From CAKUFA01 sp963656345 (GTDB lineage: Bacteria > Bacillota > Clostridia > Christensenellales > Aristaeellaceae): a DNA stretch of 14,547 nt. The DNA lies in assembly GCA_963656345.1 (NCBI GenBank), contig CAVKHY010000063.1, forward strand, positions 1 through 14,547, in the 5' to 3' direction. Positions 5,530-12,731 of the stretch are shown in pieces (position 1 is the first letter of the stretch; each line of letters opens with the position of its first letter). The position numbers and the translations under genes are program-made. The notes under the pieces are model-generated. The model had not been told where the DNA came from. It saw only the letters and a list, made by a program, of their open reading frames with translations, and did not search any database.

Positions 5530-6099
5530 TTAAGCGTTGATTTTCGTGAATACGATATGCCCGGCCTGATACACGCCGGATTGCACAATGATGTCCGTGG
5601 ACACCAGGGTTTCCGGGATCTCGTAGGTCATGGTCACCCCGGCAGGATGGGGGATCATGAGCCCGGCGTTGATCATTTCCGCCTGAATCTCCGTGAACAT
5701 GCCCCGAATCACCACGTTGATGCTCATGTCCTGCTTGTCTTCCAGGGTAATGCCGAAAGCCGGAAACACCACGTTGAAGATCTCGGAAGCGGATTCATTC
5801 GTCCCGTCCCACATGTTCTGCGCCACGGCGGCACGGATCAGCAGACGGTAGTCTTCATCCCCCAGGGTGCGGGAAGCGGAGACTGGGGCGAAGGGCAGGA
5901 TCCGGGATACCCCCACCATGCTGCCCAGCATGTCCAGCTGAGGACCCACGGCGGCATCCAGGGAAAAGGTGGTTTCGAAGTTTTCCAGCATGGTCATCAT
6001 GTCCGTGGCCTGGGTGAGGATCATTTGCAGGAAGGCCAGCCATTTCGGCCTGCTCCGGTTCCAGCTGGGGGCAAGTTCTTCATAAGGCAGGGTGGTCAT
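5530..6099 (-). CDS. DUF2612 baseplate protein (gpI-like)
   Basis: The protein has 189 residues and fits the DUF2612 type of phage tail protein: N-terminal helices, then FSLDAAVGPQLDMLGSMVGVSR, the DEDYRLLIRAAVAQNMWDGT motif and a C-terminal beta region. It always sits between baseplate J and the tail fibre, where it is thought to act like P2 gpI in joining fibres to the baseplate. Its ATG lies directly against the TAA of the baseplate J gene, with AGGTGG upstream, so the two are coupled. Confidence 0.88.
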   Translation of the reverse strand: MTTLPYEELAPSWNRSRPKWLAFLQMILTQATDMMTMLENFETTFSLDAAVGPQLDMLGSMVGVSRILPFAPVSASRTLGDEDYRLLIRAAVAQNMWDGTNESASEIFNVVFPAFGITLEDKQDMSINVVIRGMFTEIQAEMINAGLMIPHPAGVTMTYEIPETLVSTDIIVQSGVYQAGHIVFTKINA

Positions 6100-7281
6100 T
6101 TATTCCACCACCTTCAACACGATATGGGTCGAATCTGTGGATAATTGCTCGTTATAGGCGGCGGTAATGGCATCCCCGGTAGCAGACTGGGCAGACGTTT
6201 TCGCCGTCAGACTGGTGACGGCAAAGGCCGGGGCAGACGTGCCGCAGGACGTGAAGATCACCCCGTACAGGGTGGACACGATGAGCGGCTTGCCAATGCC
6301 CAGGGACGCAATGGAGGCGGTGACGGCCTTCTTAATGGCCGCCTGCATGGTGTCGCTGTCCCATCCGTCCAGCTTCTTCAGGGTCACGTTCACGGTCACG
6401 GGCACGGCGGTAGGCCGGGTAAAGCCCATGGTGTTCTTGTTGCCCCATTCATCCGTGTACACGGCGGAAGAAGATCCGTAGGTCTTCACCCCCGGGGATT
6501 TCTTCAGGTACAGGGTTTTGGCAATGTCAGCATCCGTGCCCCCGTCCACCACGGCGCACACGGAATGGGCAGGAAGCCCGTTGGCATCCGCTTCGCCCTC
6601 GGCGTTCTCCAGCACGGACACAAACTTCACCCCGTCCAGATCCGCCAGGGCGGAACGAAGGCCGTCCAGAATACCCCGGCTGGGCAGGGACACGGACAGG
6701 CTTCGCCGCTCCCGGACAGCGGCATCCGTCTCCACATCCCGCCCCGGCACGGAAGGTTCGGCGTTGGTGACGCTGTTCCAGGTGCTGGTGGGGGTGTGAA
6801 TGGTGGTAATGGTGCCGGCAGGGGCAAGAATCGCCCCGGCAGTGAGGCAGGTAGCGGAAGCTTCCGCTTTCCCGTCCTCCCCAAGAGTCACGCTGTCCCC
6901 GATGCGCCACAGATAGCCCTGATCGTCCCTGGCCTGCATCCCGGCAGGCAGCACCGCCCCCGGCGCACCCACCAGAGTCAGGGTCACGGTGCCATAGGTG
7001 GCAGAACGTCTCCGAATGCCATTCAGGGGCAGGAGCAGATCCAGGGCATTGCCAGAAGCATAATTGGGATCTCTTGCACTGTACACGTCTGTCACGGCGG
7101 CAGTCAGGTCGTCCACCGCTCTTGCAAACAGGGACAGCAGCTGATAGTCCTTGCTGTCCGCTTCCAGATACACGTCCGTGCCGAAGATCTGCTTGTACCC
7201 GGCGATGAGGCTTTCCATCCGTTCCGCATAGGTGGGGATGTGCATCCCCGATGCGTCAAGATACGGCGATGTATAGGGCAT
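6100..7281 (-). CDS. Baseplate J-like protein
   Basis: The protein has about 393 residues. It opens with PYLDASGMHIPTYAERMESLIAGYKQIFGTDVYLEADSKDYQLLSLFARAV, the hallmark N-terminus of baseplate J / XkdT-type proteins. The middle has ETDAAVRERRSLSVSLPSRGILDGLRSAL and SVCAVVDGG, and the C-terminus has AAIKKAVTASIASLGIGKPLIVSTLYGVI. It forms the wedge of the contractile-tail baseplate with the gp25-like protein. I use the ATG at 7281. A GTG directly before it (7284) is equally possible, with GGGAG upstream. It overlaps the gp25-like gene by about 25 bases, typical of tightly packed tail operons. Confidence 0.93.
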   Translation of the reverse strand: MPYTSPYLDASGMHIPTYAERMESLIAGYKQIFGTDVYLEADSKDYQLLSLFARAVDDLTAAVTDVYSARDPNYASGNALDLLLPLNGIRRRSATYGTVTLTLVGAPGAVLPAGMQARDDQGYLWRIGDSVTLGEDGKAEASATCLTAGAILAPAGTITTIHTPTSTWNSVTNAEPSVPGRDVETDAAVRERRSLSVSLPSRGILDGLRSALADLDGVKFVSVLENAEGEADANGLPAHSVCAVVDGGTDADIAKTLYLKKSPGVKTYGSSSAVYTDEWGNKNTMGFTRPTAVPVTVNVTLKKLDGWDSDTMQAAIKKAVTASIASLGIGKPLIVSTLYGVIFTSCGTSAPAFAVTSLTAKTSAQSATGDAITAAYNEQLSTDSTHIVLKVVE

Positions 7282-7639
7282 CACTGCTCACGCTCCCTTC
7301 CACTTCTCCATACTCCGTGACCACGGTGCAGCTGTAGCTCATGGCACGGCCTTCCATCTTGGTGGCTACGTCCTTCACGGCGGTCACGCCTTCCGTGTCC
7401 GCAATGTAGGCGGTAATGTAATTGGCCAGCAGGGTGCGCCCTTCTTCCGAACGCACCCCGTCAAAGATCAGTTTCGGCACCACAAAGCCCAGGGACGGGC
7501 TTTCCCACCATTCCCCCAGGAGCAGGTGGAGACGGCTTTTCACCGCCTCGGACACGGCCTGTACCCCGGAAAGCATCTGAGACGATGCGCCTACCGGGGT
7601 CATGTCCCCATCTTCATCAATGGGTCTGCAAAGCATCAT
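7256..7639 (-). CDS. gp25/GPW-like baseplate wedge protein
   Basis: The protein has 127 residues. Visible features are RPIDEDGDMTPVG, SGVQAVSEAVKSRLHLLLGEWWESPSLGFVVPKL (the conserved helix and LGEW..(D/P)...G motif of gp25-like proteins) and a C-terminal beta region with GVTAVKDV. The length fits the family. I chose the ATG at 7639, 10 bases after AAGGAG. A frame running upstream to 7852 only overlaps the end of the Fn3 gene and is not coding. It lies 5 bases after the Fn3 gene stop and overlaps baseplate J. Confidence 0.88.
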   Translation of the reverse strand: MMLCRPIDEDGDMTPVGASSQMLSGVQAVSEAVKSRLHLLLGEWWESPSLGFVVPKLIFDGVRSEEGRTLLANYITAYIADTEGVTAVKDVATKMEGRAMSYSCTVVTEYGEVEGSVSSDALYIAVS

Positions 7640-7644
7640 TCCGG

Positions 7645-9909
7645 TCACACTCCTTCGCACAGATTTCGTACAGCGTTCACGGCAGCGGCGGCAGGGTACA
7701 CCGGCACGGTCACCGCCTCGGCGGTTTCCTTCAGGGCGGCATGGCAGTCCTTCATACCCTCTGCCAGGGCGTTCATCTGCTTTTGCCAGTCGGCAAAGGC
7801 TCCCACCGTGCCCGGCAGGGTGATATTTTCCAGCCCCACACGTGCCCGGCACAGGTTCACCTGAGTCAGTAATTCATTGATGTCCGCCTGGTGGCTGATA
7901 GATTCGTTCGCAATCACCGTGCCGGAAGCAATGGTCCTTGCCCAGTCGATTGCCCCCACGGTAAAGGCACTGCTAGCAGAAGGGGACACGCCCCCGGAAG
8001 CGTCCGTCAGGCGCACCAGCAAGCGATGGGTCCCCGTTTCCAGCACCAGATTGCCCCGGAAAACCGCCTTGCCCCCGGAAGAGGAAAGCACCCCTGCATC
8101 CGTCCAGGCAAGCTCCTGCGCCCCGTTTGAAGCTTCCACCATGTATTGCACGGTCATGGACTCCCCGTCCGGCTCGGCGCTTGCCGTAACGGCGAACACG
8201 GGGGAAGCAGATACCCGGTCAAGGGCTCCGGCGCAGAGGATCACCGGGGCATTGGGCACCCGGTTTCGCCGGACAGAAGAGGATTCTGCCCAGGCAGAAG
8301 CGGCGGAAAGGGTATCCACGCTCCGCACCCGGAAGCGGACATATTGCCCACGGTTCACGGAAGGGGACACGGCGGCGGTGTTGGTGGTGACGGTCGTCAC
8401 GTCCGCCCAGTCTCCCCAGGTGACCCCATCGGCAGAAAGCTGCTGCTGCACCTGATACCCGGCAAGGTTCCCGTCCGGGTCGGTGCATGCCGGCCATGTC
8501 AGCGTAATGCCCCCGGATTCGTACAAAGTCGGGGTCGCTTCCACCCCGGAAGGAGCAGAGGGCAGCCGGTTCCGCTGAACGGTGTTGCTTGCCCCCTGAG
8601 CGGAAGCCGCCCCCAAAGCATCCACCGCCGATACCAGATAGCGGACGAAGGAGCCCCGGGAAAGGGTGGGGGCATCCGTGCAGGTAAGGGTAGACGAGCC
8701 GGAAGCCAAGGTGACCGCCTCGCTCCAGGTGGAGCCGTCAGAGGACGTCTGCCTTGCTACCTGATAGGTGACGGTTTGGCCGTCCGGGTCGGTGGCGGCA
8801 GACCAGGAAAGGGTCACGCTGCCGCTTTCGTACAGGGCAGGGGAGGCGGTGACCTTCCCCGGCACGCCGGGGGCACGGTTGCGAATGACGGACTGGAAGA
8901 CTGCCGGGCTGGCCGACGCCATGCCGAAGGAATCCACGGCGTACACGGCATAGCGGATGAACGTGCCCCGGCTCAGGGAAGGGGACAGGGCAAGCTGACA
9001 GGCCGCCGTTTCTCCGGCGGCGGCGTATTCACTCCAGGCGCTCCCGTCCGCTGAGGTAGCGGATACCAGGCGGTACAGGGGCACGCTGTCCGTTTCATCC
9101 GTGGCGGCTGTCCAGCTGAGGGCAATCGCCCCGGACTCGTACACCGTGGGGGTGACGGTCAGGTTGGTAGGGACGTTGGGCAGGGTGTTGGTTCGCACGG
9201 CGGAAGAGACTTTCCATTCACTGTACCAGTCCGCCCCGGCAGCACCCAGGGTGCGGATGCGGTACTTTCGCCATGCGCCCCGGGTGGTGTTCACCGGCAC
9301 GGAAGCCGAACCGGCGGCAGAGGAAGACGTGACGGAAGCACAGGCCGCCCAGTCCCCATAGGCGGCGTTGTCGGCACTGTCCGCGCACTGGATTTCATAG
9401 CCGGTAATGGCGTTCTGTATGCCTGCCCCTGCCCCCGACCATTGGAGCGCCACACTGCCTTCCCCCACGGCAGAAGCCGGATAGAAGGTGCTGGGCGGGG
9501 TAGCCTGGGTGATGTTGATGACATACTCCACCTCCAGCGTGGCGGTGGAAGCAGAGGACCGGAAGTAGGCATTGCTGGGCAGCACCAGCCCCATGGTCAG
9601 GGTGCCGCTGGATGCCGTGAAAGCATCCATCACCGCCCCGGAAGCGTAGAAGGTGCAGTTCTGCCGTGTTTCGCCGGTGGCCGTCAGGGCGATGCTGAAG
9701 GAAGAACCGTTCATGGTCACGTTGGCTGTGCCGCTCTTCCTCAGCACATTGCCGTAAAAGTTGAACCGAACCGCCGTGACGGTAGCGTTGCTGATGGGCG
9801 TGCCGGCATAATCCCACAGCACGGTTCGCCCGTTGCCCAGGTAAGCGTCCACGTAGCTCTGGCCGTTGGTTGCCCTGGGATTGGATAGGGTAAAGGTTAC
9901 GGAGGGCAT
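7645..9909 (-). CDS. Phage tail protein with four Fn3 domains
   Basis: The protein has 754 residues. Residues 1-135 form a beta-rich N-terminal domain (PSVTFTLSNPRATNGQSYVDAYLG). Four fibronectin type III domains follow at about 139-235, 240-335, 337-430 and 432-527. The last three share YESG.(I/V)(A/T)L(S/T)W, TDPDG and RG.(F/Y)(I/V)R(Y/F) motifs and clearly arose by tandem duplication. A less similar beta domain (about 530-630) and a helical C-terminus (about 640-754; DWQKQMNALAEGM) end the protein. Fn3 and Ig-like domains are common on phage structural proteins and are thought to bind glycans or the cell surface. The start at 9909 is chosen because PSVTF begins the folded part and AGAGG lies about 11 bases upstream. 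It sits just after the terminator of effector cassette C and just before the wedge genes, an unusual place for a large protein. Confidence 0.8.
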   Translation of the reverse strand: MPSVTFTLSNPRATNGQSYVDAYLGNGRTVLWDYAGTPISNATVTAVRFNFYGNVLRKSGTANVTMNGSSFSIALTATGETRQNCTFYASGAVMDAFTASSGTLTMGLVLPSNAYFRSSASTATLEVEYVINITQATPPSTFYPASAVGEGSVALQWSGAGAGIQNAITGYEIQCADSADNAAYGDWAACASVTSSSAAGSASVPVNTTRGAWRKYRIRTLGAAGADWYSEWKVSSAVRTNTLPNVPTNLTVTPTVYESGAIALSWTAATDETDSVPLYRLVSATSADGSAWSEYAAAGETAACQLALSPSLSRGTFIRYAVYAVDSFGMASASPAVFQSVIRNRAPGVPGKVTASPALYESGSVTLSWSAATDPDGQTVTYQVARQTSSDGSTWSEAVTLASGSSTLTCTDAPTLSRGSFVRYLVSAVDALGAASAQGASNTVQRNRLPSAPSGVEATPTLYESGGITLTWPACTDPDGNLAGYQVQQQLSADGVTWGDWADVTTVTTNTAAVSPSVNRGQYVRFRVRSVDTLSAASAWAESSSVRRNRVPNAPVILCAGALDRVSASPVFAVTASAEPDGESMTVQYMVEASNGAQELAWTDAGVLSSSGGKAVFRGNLVLETGTHRLLVRLTDASGGVSPSASSAFTVGAIDWARTIASGTVIANESISHQADINELLTQVNLCRARVGLENITLPGTVGAFADWQKQMNALAEGMKDCHAALKETAEAVTVPVYPAAAAVNAVRNLCEGV

Positions 9910-9936
9910 TTCATTCACCGCCTCTTTTCTGGGTAT

Positions 9937-9972
9937 AGAAAACCCCGGCAACCTTTGTCAGGCTGTCGGGGT
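9937..9972 (-). terminator. Intrinsic terminator of effector cassette C
   Basis: The minus strand has a bulged stem (ACCCCG with CGGGGT at the base, then CA/TG and CCT/AGG) and ends in TTTTC. It lies about 20 bases after the stop of the 76-residue partner gene and about 28 bases before the Fn3 gene start. Its sequence differs from the terminators of cassettes A and B. Confidence 0.75.
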
Positions 9973-9992
9973 CAGTGGGGAATGTCAGATTG

Positions 9993-10223
9993 TCAGGAAA
10001 GCTCTCTGCCTTCACGGCGGTTCTCTTCATAAATTTCGCGTTGTCTTGCACACCATGCATTCAGTTCTGGCGAACCGTAAGCTTTGCGAAGAGCATCCAG
10101 CTCTGCACGAAAAGCTTCGTTCGATATTTCTTCATCAGGATCGTGTCTGGAAGCCATAATTGCCCAGATCTTATTATCTTCTTCCTTCAAGTGCTTAGGC
10201 ATCACGATGCGATATTTCACCAT
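9993..10223 (-). CDS. Small partner (candidate immunity protein) of effector C
   Basis: This is a 76-residue charged, mostly helical protein with no membrane segment or known domain that I recognise. The start ATG directly abuts the TAA of the metallopeptidase-like gene, with AAGGAGG 8 bases upstream, so expression is coupled and strong. Its place matches the small genes that follow effectors A and B, though the sequence is unrelated. That is what one expects if each partner is matched to its own toxin domain. The immunity role is inferred from position alone. It could instead be a chaperone or loading factor. Confidence 0.7.
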   Translation of the reverse strand: MVKYRIVMPKHLKEEDNKIWAIMASRHDPDEEISNEAFRAELDALRKAYGSPELNAWCARQREIYEENRREGRELS

Positions 10224-11057
10224 TTACGTTTCCTCCTTCAGATAGCCTTTTTTCTTGCACTGGTTAATAATCGCTTCCAGTACACCATTCGAATGCACAG
10301 AATCTTTGTCCGTCATTGCTCGCTCAATGGCATAAGCGACAACTTCTTCAGGGTCGTAGATATTATCCTCTTCGCCACCTACAAACTCTCGCAGCAGTTG
10401 ACGTGTTTTGAAGTCTTGCTGCCTGTACGAATTATTCTTATCCCGCCACACGGCACTCACGATTTTCTTCGCATCCATGCCGCCACGGTACTGCATATGG
10501 TGGGTCAATTCATGGACAGTGGTGGCGTAAAACTCGCCGCTGTCCGCACCTTCAGCACACTTGGCAGGGTCGTAGGTAATGGAAACCTTACCGGGAATAT
10601 ATTCACCGTAGGTACCATCCTTCAGCTTCCCGCAGGTCATGGACTGCATGCGGAACTTCTTCCCGAACAGCTTCTCCGCCGTGTCGAAACCGTGCACAAT
10701 CGTCTGCTTGGCTTCCAGGGGAAGCTTCTGGAAGGTCTTGGTGAGGCTGCACTTGCCGTCGTCACTGGTGAAGTAGGCATCCACGTCGCTGTCCGTCAAA
10801 GCCTTGTATTTTGCGGGCAGAGCGTACTTTTTGCCCTCTTCTATTATACCATGTTCGGCCTGTTTTTTCAGCTTTTCCGGTGATTTTTCCTCGGCAGAAC
10901 TGCCCCCGCCGCCGCCGGTGGAAGAAAACTTCCCGTCTTTGTCTCGCTTGTGCTCCGACTCTTCCCACACGTCCATGGTTATCTTGGGATACAGCCGGTA
11001 GAGCAGGCGAAGGACGACTTCCAGCAGCATGCGCCACTGCTTGTCCGTCCATCCCAT
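10224..11057 (-). CDS. Zinc-metallopeptidase-like effector with shared N-terminal module
   Basis: The protein has 277 residues. Residues 8-23 form a hydrophobic/basic helix ending RLLYRLY. Residues 34-46 (SEHKRDKDGKFSS) carry the H-x-R-D...G-K-F-S-S motif, and a Gly/Ser/Lys linker follows to about residue 68. Effectors A and B have the same order of elements. The C-terminal part has HELTH at 182-186 (two zinc-binding His and the catalytic Glu) within TTVHELTHHMQY, and a downstream DPEEVVAYAIE (235-245) that could give a third Glu ligand, as in small gluzincins. The target is unknown. The ATG at 11057 follows AAAGGA by 10 bases. An in-frame ATG at 11084 lies only about 10 bases from a terminator and has no ribosome binding site. 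The gene is more AT-rich than its neighbours. Confidence 0.8.
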   Translation of the reverse strand: MGWTDKQWRMLLEVVLRLLYRLYPKITMDVWEESEHKRDKDGKFSSTGGGGGSSAEEKSPEKLKKQAEHGIIEEGKKYALPAKYKALTDSDVDAYFTSDDGKCSLTKTFQKLPLEAKQTIVHGFDTAEKLFGKKFRMQSMTCGKLKDGTYGEYIPGKVSITYDPAKCAEGADSGEFYATTVHELTHHMQYRGGMDAKKIVSAVWRDKNNSYRQQDFKTRQLLREFVGGEEDNIYDPEEVVAYAIERAMTDKDSVHSNGVLEAIINQCKKKGYLKEET

Positions 11058-11093
11058 GCGCACATCATCCTTTCTTTTTGGCATTTGGGGTAC

Positions 11094-11118
11094 AAAAAAT
11101 CCATCCCGGAAGGATGGA
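11094..11118 (-). terminator. Terminator directly upstream of effector C
   Basis: The minus strand has a 7-bp stem (UCCAUCC with GGAUGGA), a 5-base loop and six U residues. The sequence and its flank TTTGGGGTACAAAAAATCCA closely match the terminators at 20-46 and 13565-13591. It lies only 36 bases before the effector C start, with no room for a full promoter between. There is no gene in the 280 bases upstream, so it either ends the spike-gene transcript or is the leftover end of a lost cassette. Confidence 0.75.
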
Positions 11119-11174
11119 CAATTTCACGATATCGTGAGAAATTCTTCGCTAAATCAAACAAAATGTTTGCGTTC

Positions 11175-11214
11175 GCACACTTTTTATTGTGATTGCAGAC
11201 TTTTTGTTGCGTTT
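11175..11214. repeat. 20-bp tandem direct repeat
   Basis: Two adjacent 20-bp units at 11175-11194 and 11195-11214 match at 16 of 20 positions, sharing GCA-ACTTTTT-TTG. They lie beside the inverted repeat at 11216-11259 and look like protein-binding sites or iterons. Confidence 0.6.
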
Positions 11215-11215
11215 T

Positions 11216-11259
11216 CAAACTTGCGTCCTAAAATCTGGCACGCAAGTTTGACGCAAGTT
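11216..11259. repeat. 11-bp inverted repeat with an extra direct copy
   Basis: CAAACTTGCGT at 11216-11226 and its exact complement ACGCAAGTTTG at 11240-11250 are 13 bases apart. A further ACGCAAGTT follows at 11251-11259, 11 bp on from the second arm. The even spacing (one helical turn) suggests cooperative protein binding. Confidence 0.75.
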
Positions 11260-11310
11260 AGTACCAAGTCAATGCCGATGTTTTGCCACGGTTATGCCGG
11301 TGTTTTTCTT

Positions 11311-11340
11311 TGTACCATCGTGTACCACGCTGTACCAAAC
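11311..11340. repeat. Three GTACCA sites at 10-bp spacing
   Basis: TGTACCA begins at 11311, 11321 and 11331, exactly 10 bp apart, and a fourth GTACCA starts at 11261. Placing the sites on one face of the helix fits an operator. No protein in this window is a clear candidate to bind them. Confidence 0.65.
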
Positions 11341-11364
11341 CATCCCCATGCCTTGCGTGACTTT

Positions 11365-11397
11365 CATTCCGCATTCCGCATTCCTAATTCCGCATTG
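11365..11397. repeat. Low-complexity ATTCCGC repeat (R2)
   Basis: Repeated CATTCCG units and a TAATTCC variant sit directly against the 3' end of the spike gene. It is the shortest of the three related blocks and shows only one arm type. Confidence 0.75.
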
Positions 11398-11401
11398 CTC
11401 T

Positions 11402-12613
11402 TTACGTCAGCTTCACCACCGTTGAGGAAATATTCTCGTATTGCATATACCCTCCGGTGTCTGCATACAGGGTCAAGGGGTAAGTCGTTCCTGCGTCGAA
11501 CCACCCAATGGCCGTCAGCAGGATACAGGGGTAGCTCGCCCCGTTGGCGAAGCTGACCCGCTTCCCGTAGAACTGGGCAAAGCTGCGCCCGGTCAGTGCC
11601 GTGACCATCTGGATGCACCATTGCACCACATAGAGCCCGCTTTCCGTCACGGTGAAGTTGCTCAGGGTCACGCTGGCGTTTGCGTCCTTGCTGAAGTATG
11701 CCCCGCCATAGTCCTTCTGGGTCACGGTGGGGGCGGGAGGAATGGCAAGCTGCACATCTCCCGTCTGCCCGTTGACGCTGGTCACGGGAAAGGACAGGTC
11801 GGTCACGTCTGCCATGGCGTGGGTATGGACGGCGGCAGCCTTGCCGTTCACAGCATCAGTGACGGTAGCATCCCCCAGAGGAATATCATCCGCTGTCAGG
11901 GTCACATTCCCGTTCACCTGGGCAATCCCGTTGACGGAAGTGGTCAGGCCGTCTGCGCCCTTCTCACCCTGAATACCCGGTTCTCCTTGGTCGCCTTTGT
12001 CTCCTTTGGCGCCGGGTTCGCCCTGTATGCCTTGCTCTCCCTGGTCGCCTTTATCGCCTTTGTCGCCTTTGTCCCCCTTCAGGGAGGCAAGCCACTCTTC
12101 TTCCGTGCCTTCGTAGCCGTGTTCCTGGGCGATTTCGTAGGCAGACTTGCCGTCCTGCCCGGCAGATGCGCCAAAGAAGGAAGGATCATCCGGCACGTCC
12201 TGCAAAGCGTTCTTCCGGCTCCTGAAGCCCACAAAGGCGAAGCCGTCCGACAGGTCATGCCGGCGCAGGGACACGGGATTTTGTGTGCCCCCGTACTGGA
12301 ACCAGCCGTCAATGCAGGCATCCGAAAACACCACCAGGCATTCGTCCCCGGCCTTGACGGGAAAGGTCATGGCCTTGTCTGCCCCGCCGGGAAAGAACAC
12401 GGGCACATCGCTTAAAAGTGGCAGCTCGATCAGCCTGCCGCCGCTGAGCCGATCCCGCAGGGCAGGCTTCACGGTAACGGTCTGAGTAGCCTTGTCATAG
12501 GCGGTGACGATCCCCGGTAGGGCGCAGTGCATTTCCTGCCGAATGGCGCTCTTCAGGGCTTCCAGCGCCGCCCCGGGGGCTTGCACCAGCTCGTCAAGGG
12601 TTGTGTTCTTCAT
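11402..12613 (-). CDS. Baseplate spike with collagen-like stalk
   Basis: The protein has 403 residues. Residues about 1-135 match the Gp138 N-terminal/OB-fold type of baseplate spike (ALPGIVTAYDKATQTVTVKP, PLLSDVPVFFPGG, PVKAGDECLVVFSD, GWFQYGG, RRHDLSDGFAFVG). Residues 155-180 are the linker GKSAYEIAQEHGYEGTEEEW, which usually precedes collagen-like stalks in Clostridia and their phages. Residues 180-222 are Gly-X-Y repeats (KGDKGDQGEQGIQGEPG). A C-terminal globular region (about 225-403) with QTGDVQL and aromatic beta strands (FAQFYGKRV) resembles trimeric tip domains. This fuses a membrane-piercing spike to a trimeric, perhaps receptor-binding, stalk. The start at 12613 has AAAGGGGTGA upstream. 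Low-complexity repeats flank the gene on both sides. It follows the hub gene, as spikes do. Confidence 0.85.
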   Translation of the reverse strand: MKNTTLDELVQAPGAALEALKSAIRQEMHCALPGIVTAYDKATQTVTVKPALRDRLSGGRLIELPLLSDVPVFFPGGADKAMTFPVKAGDECLVVFSDACIDGWFQYGGTQNPVSLRRHDLSDGFAFVGFRSRKNALQDVPDDPSFFGASAGQDGKSAYEIAQEHGYEGTEEEWLASLKGDKGDKGDKGDQGEQGIQGEPGAKGDKGDQGEPGIQGEKGADGLTTSVNGIAQVNGNVTLTADDIPLGDATVTDAVNGKAAAVHTHAMADVTDLSFPVTSVNGQTGDVQLAIPPAPTVTQKDYGGAYFSKDANASVTLSNFTVTESGLYVVQWCIQMVTALTGRSFAQFYGKRVSFANGASYPCILLTAIGWFDAGTTYPLTLYADTGGYMQYENISSTVVKLT

Positions 12614-12629
12614 GGGGTCACCCCTTTCG

Positions 12630-12726
12630 TAATTCGGAATTCGGAATTCTTAATTCGGAATTAGGTTGCTTCCATTCCGCATTCAACATTCCGCATTCCG
12701 AATTAAGCATTCAACATTCCGCATTA
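12630..12726. repeat. Low-complexity AATTCGG / ATTCCGC repeat (R3)
   Basis: This is the longest of the three blocks and fills the hub-spike gap. A left arm of AATTCGG units is followed by a right arm of CATTCCG and CATTCAA units, with TTAGGTTGCTTC between them. The arms are partly complementary. The block ends just before the hub stop codon. Confidence 0.8.
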
Positions 12727-12731
12727 TCCAT

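Larger units (their letters stand above)
11119..11401. other. Non-coding block with dense short repeats
   Basis: This stretch between the spike gene and the effector C terminator holds no convincing gene. It contains, from left to right, a 20-bp tandem direct repeat, an 11-bp inverted repeat with an extra direct copy, a trio of GTACCA sites at exact 10-bp spacing, and the R2 low-complexity repeat next to the spike gene. It is clearly more AT-rich than its surroundings. A weak minus-strand TTGACT at about 11267-11272 might be a -35 box for the effector, but I see no good -10 partner. Confidence 0.6.

Noticed and set aside
6145..7320. Long plus-strand open frame opposite baseplate J
   Set aside because: The product is a Gly/Arg/His-rich string typical of antisense reading, while baseplate J on the minus strand is certain.
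9975..10883. Plus-strand open frame of 302 codons opposite effector C
   Set aside because: There is no ribosome binding site, it crosses two minus-strand genes with strong starts, and its product resembles no family.
11175..11340. CRISPR-like array
   Set aside because: Repeats are 10-20 bp, directly adjacent or overlapping and without uniform spacers, and there are no cas genes.
11269..11367. A 32-codon minus-strand ORF in the repeat-rich gap
   Set aside because: It has no properly spaced ribosome binding site, lies across the GTACCA array and the R2 repeat, and has no recognisable motif. It is kept only as a possibility.
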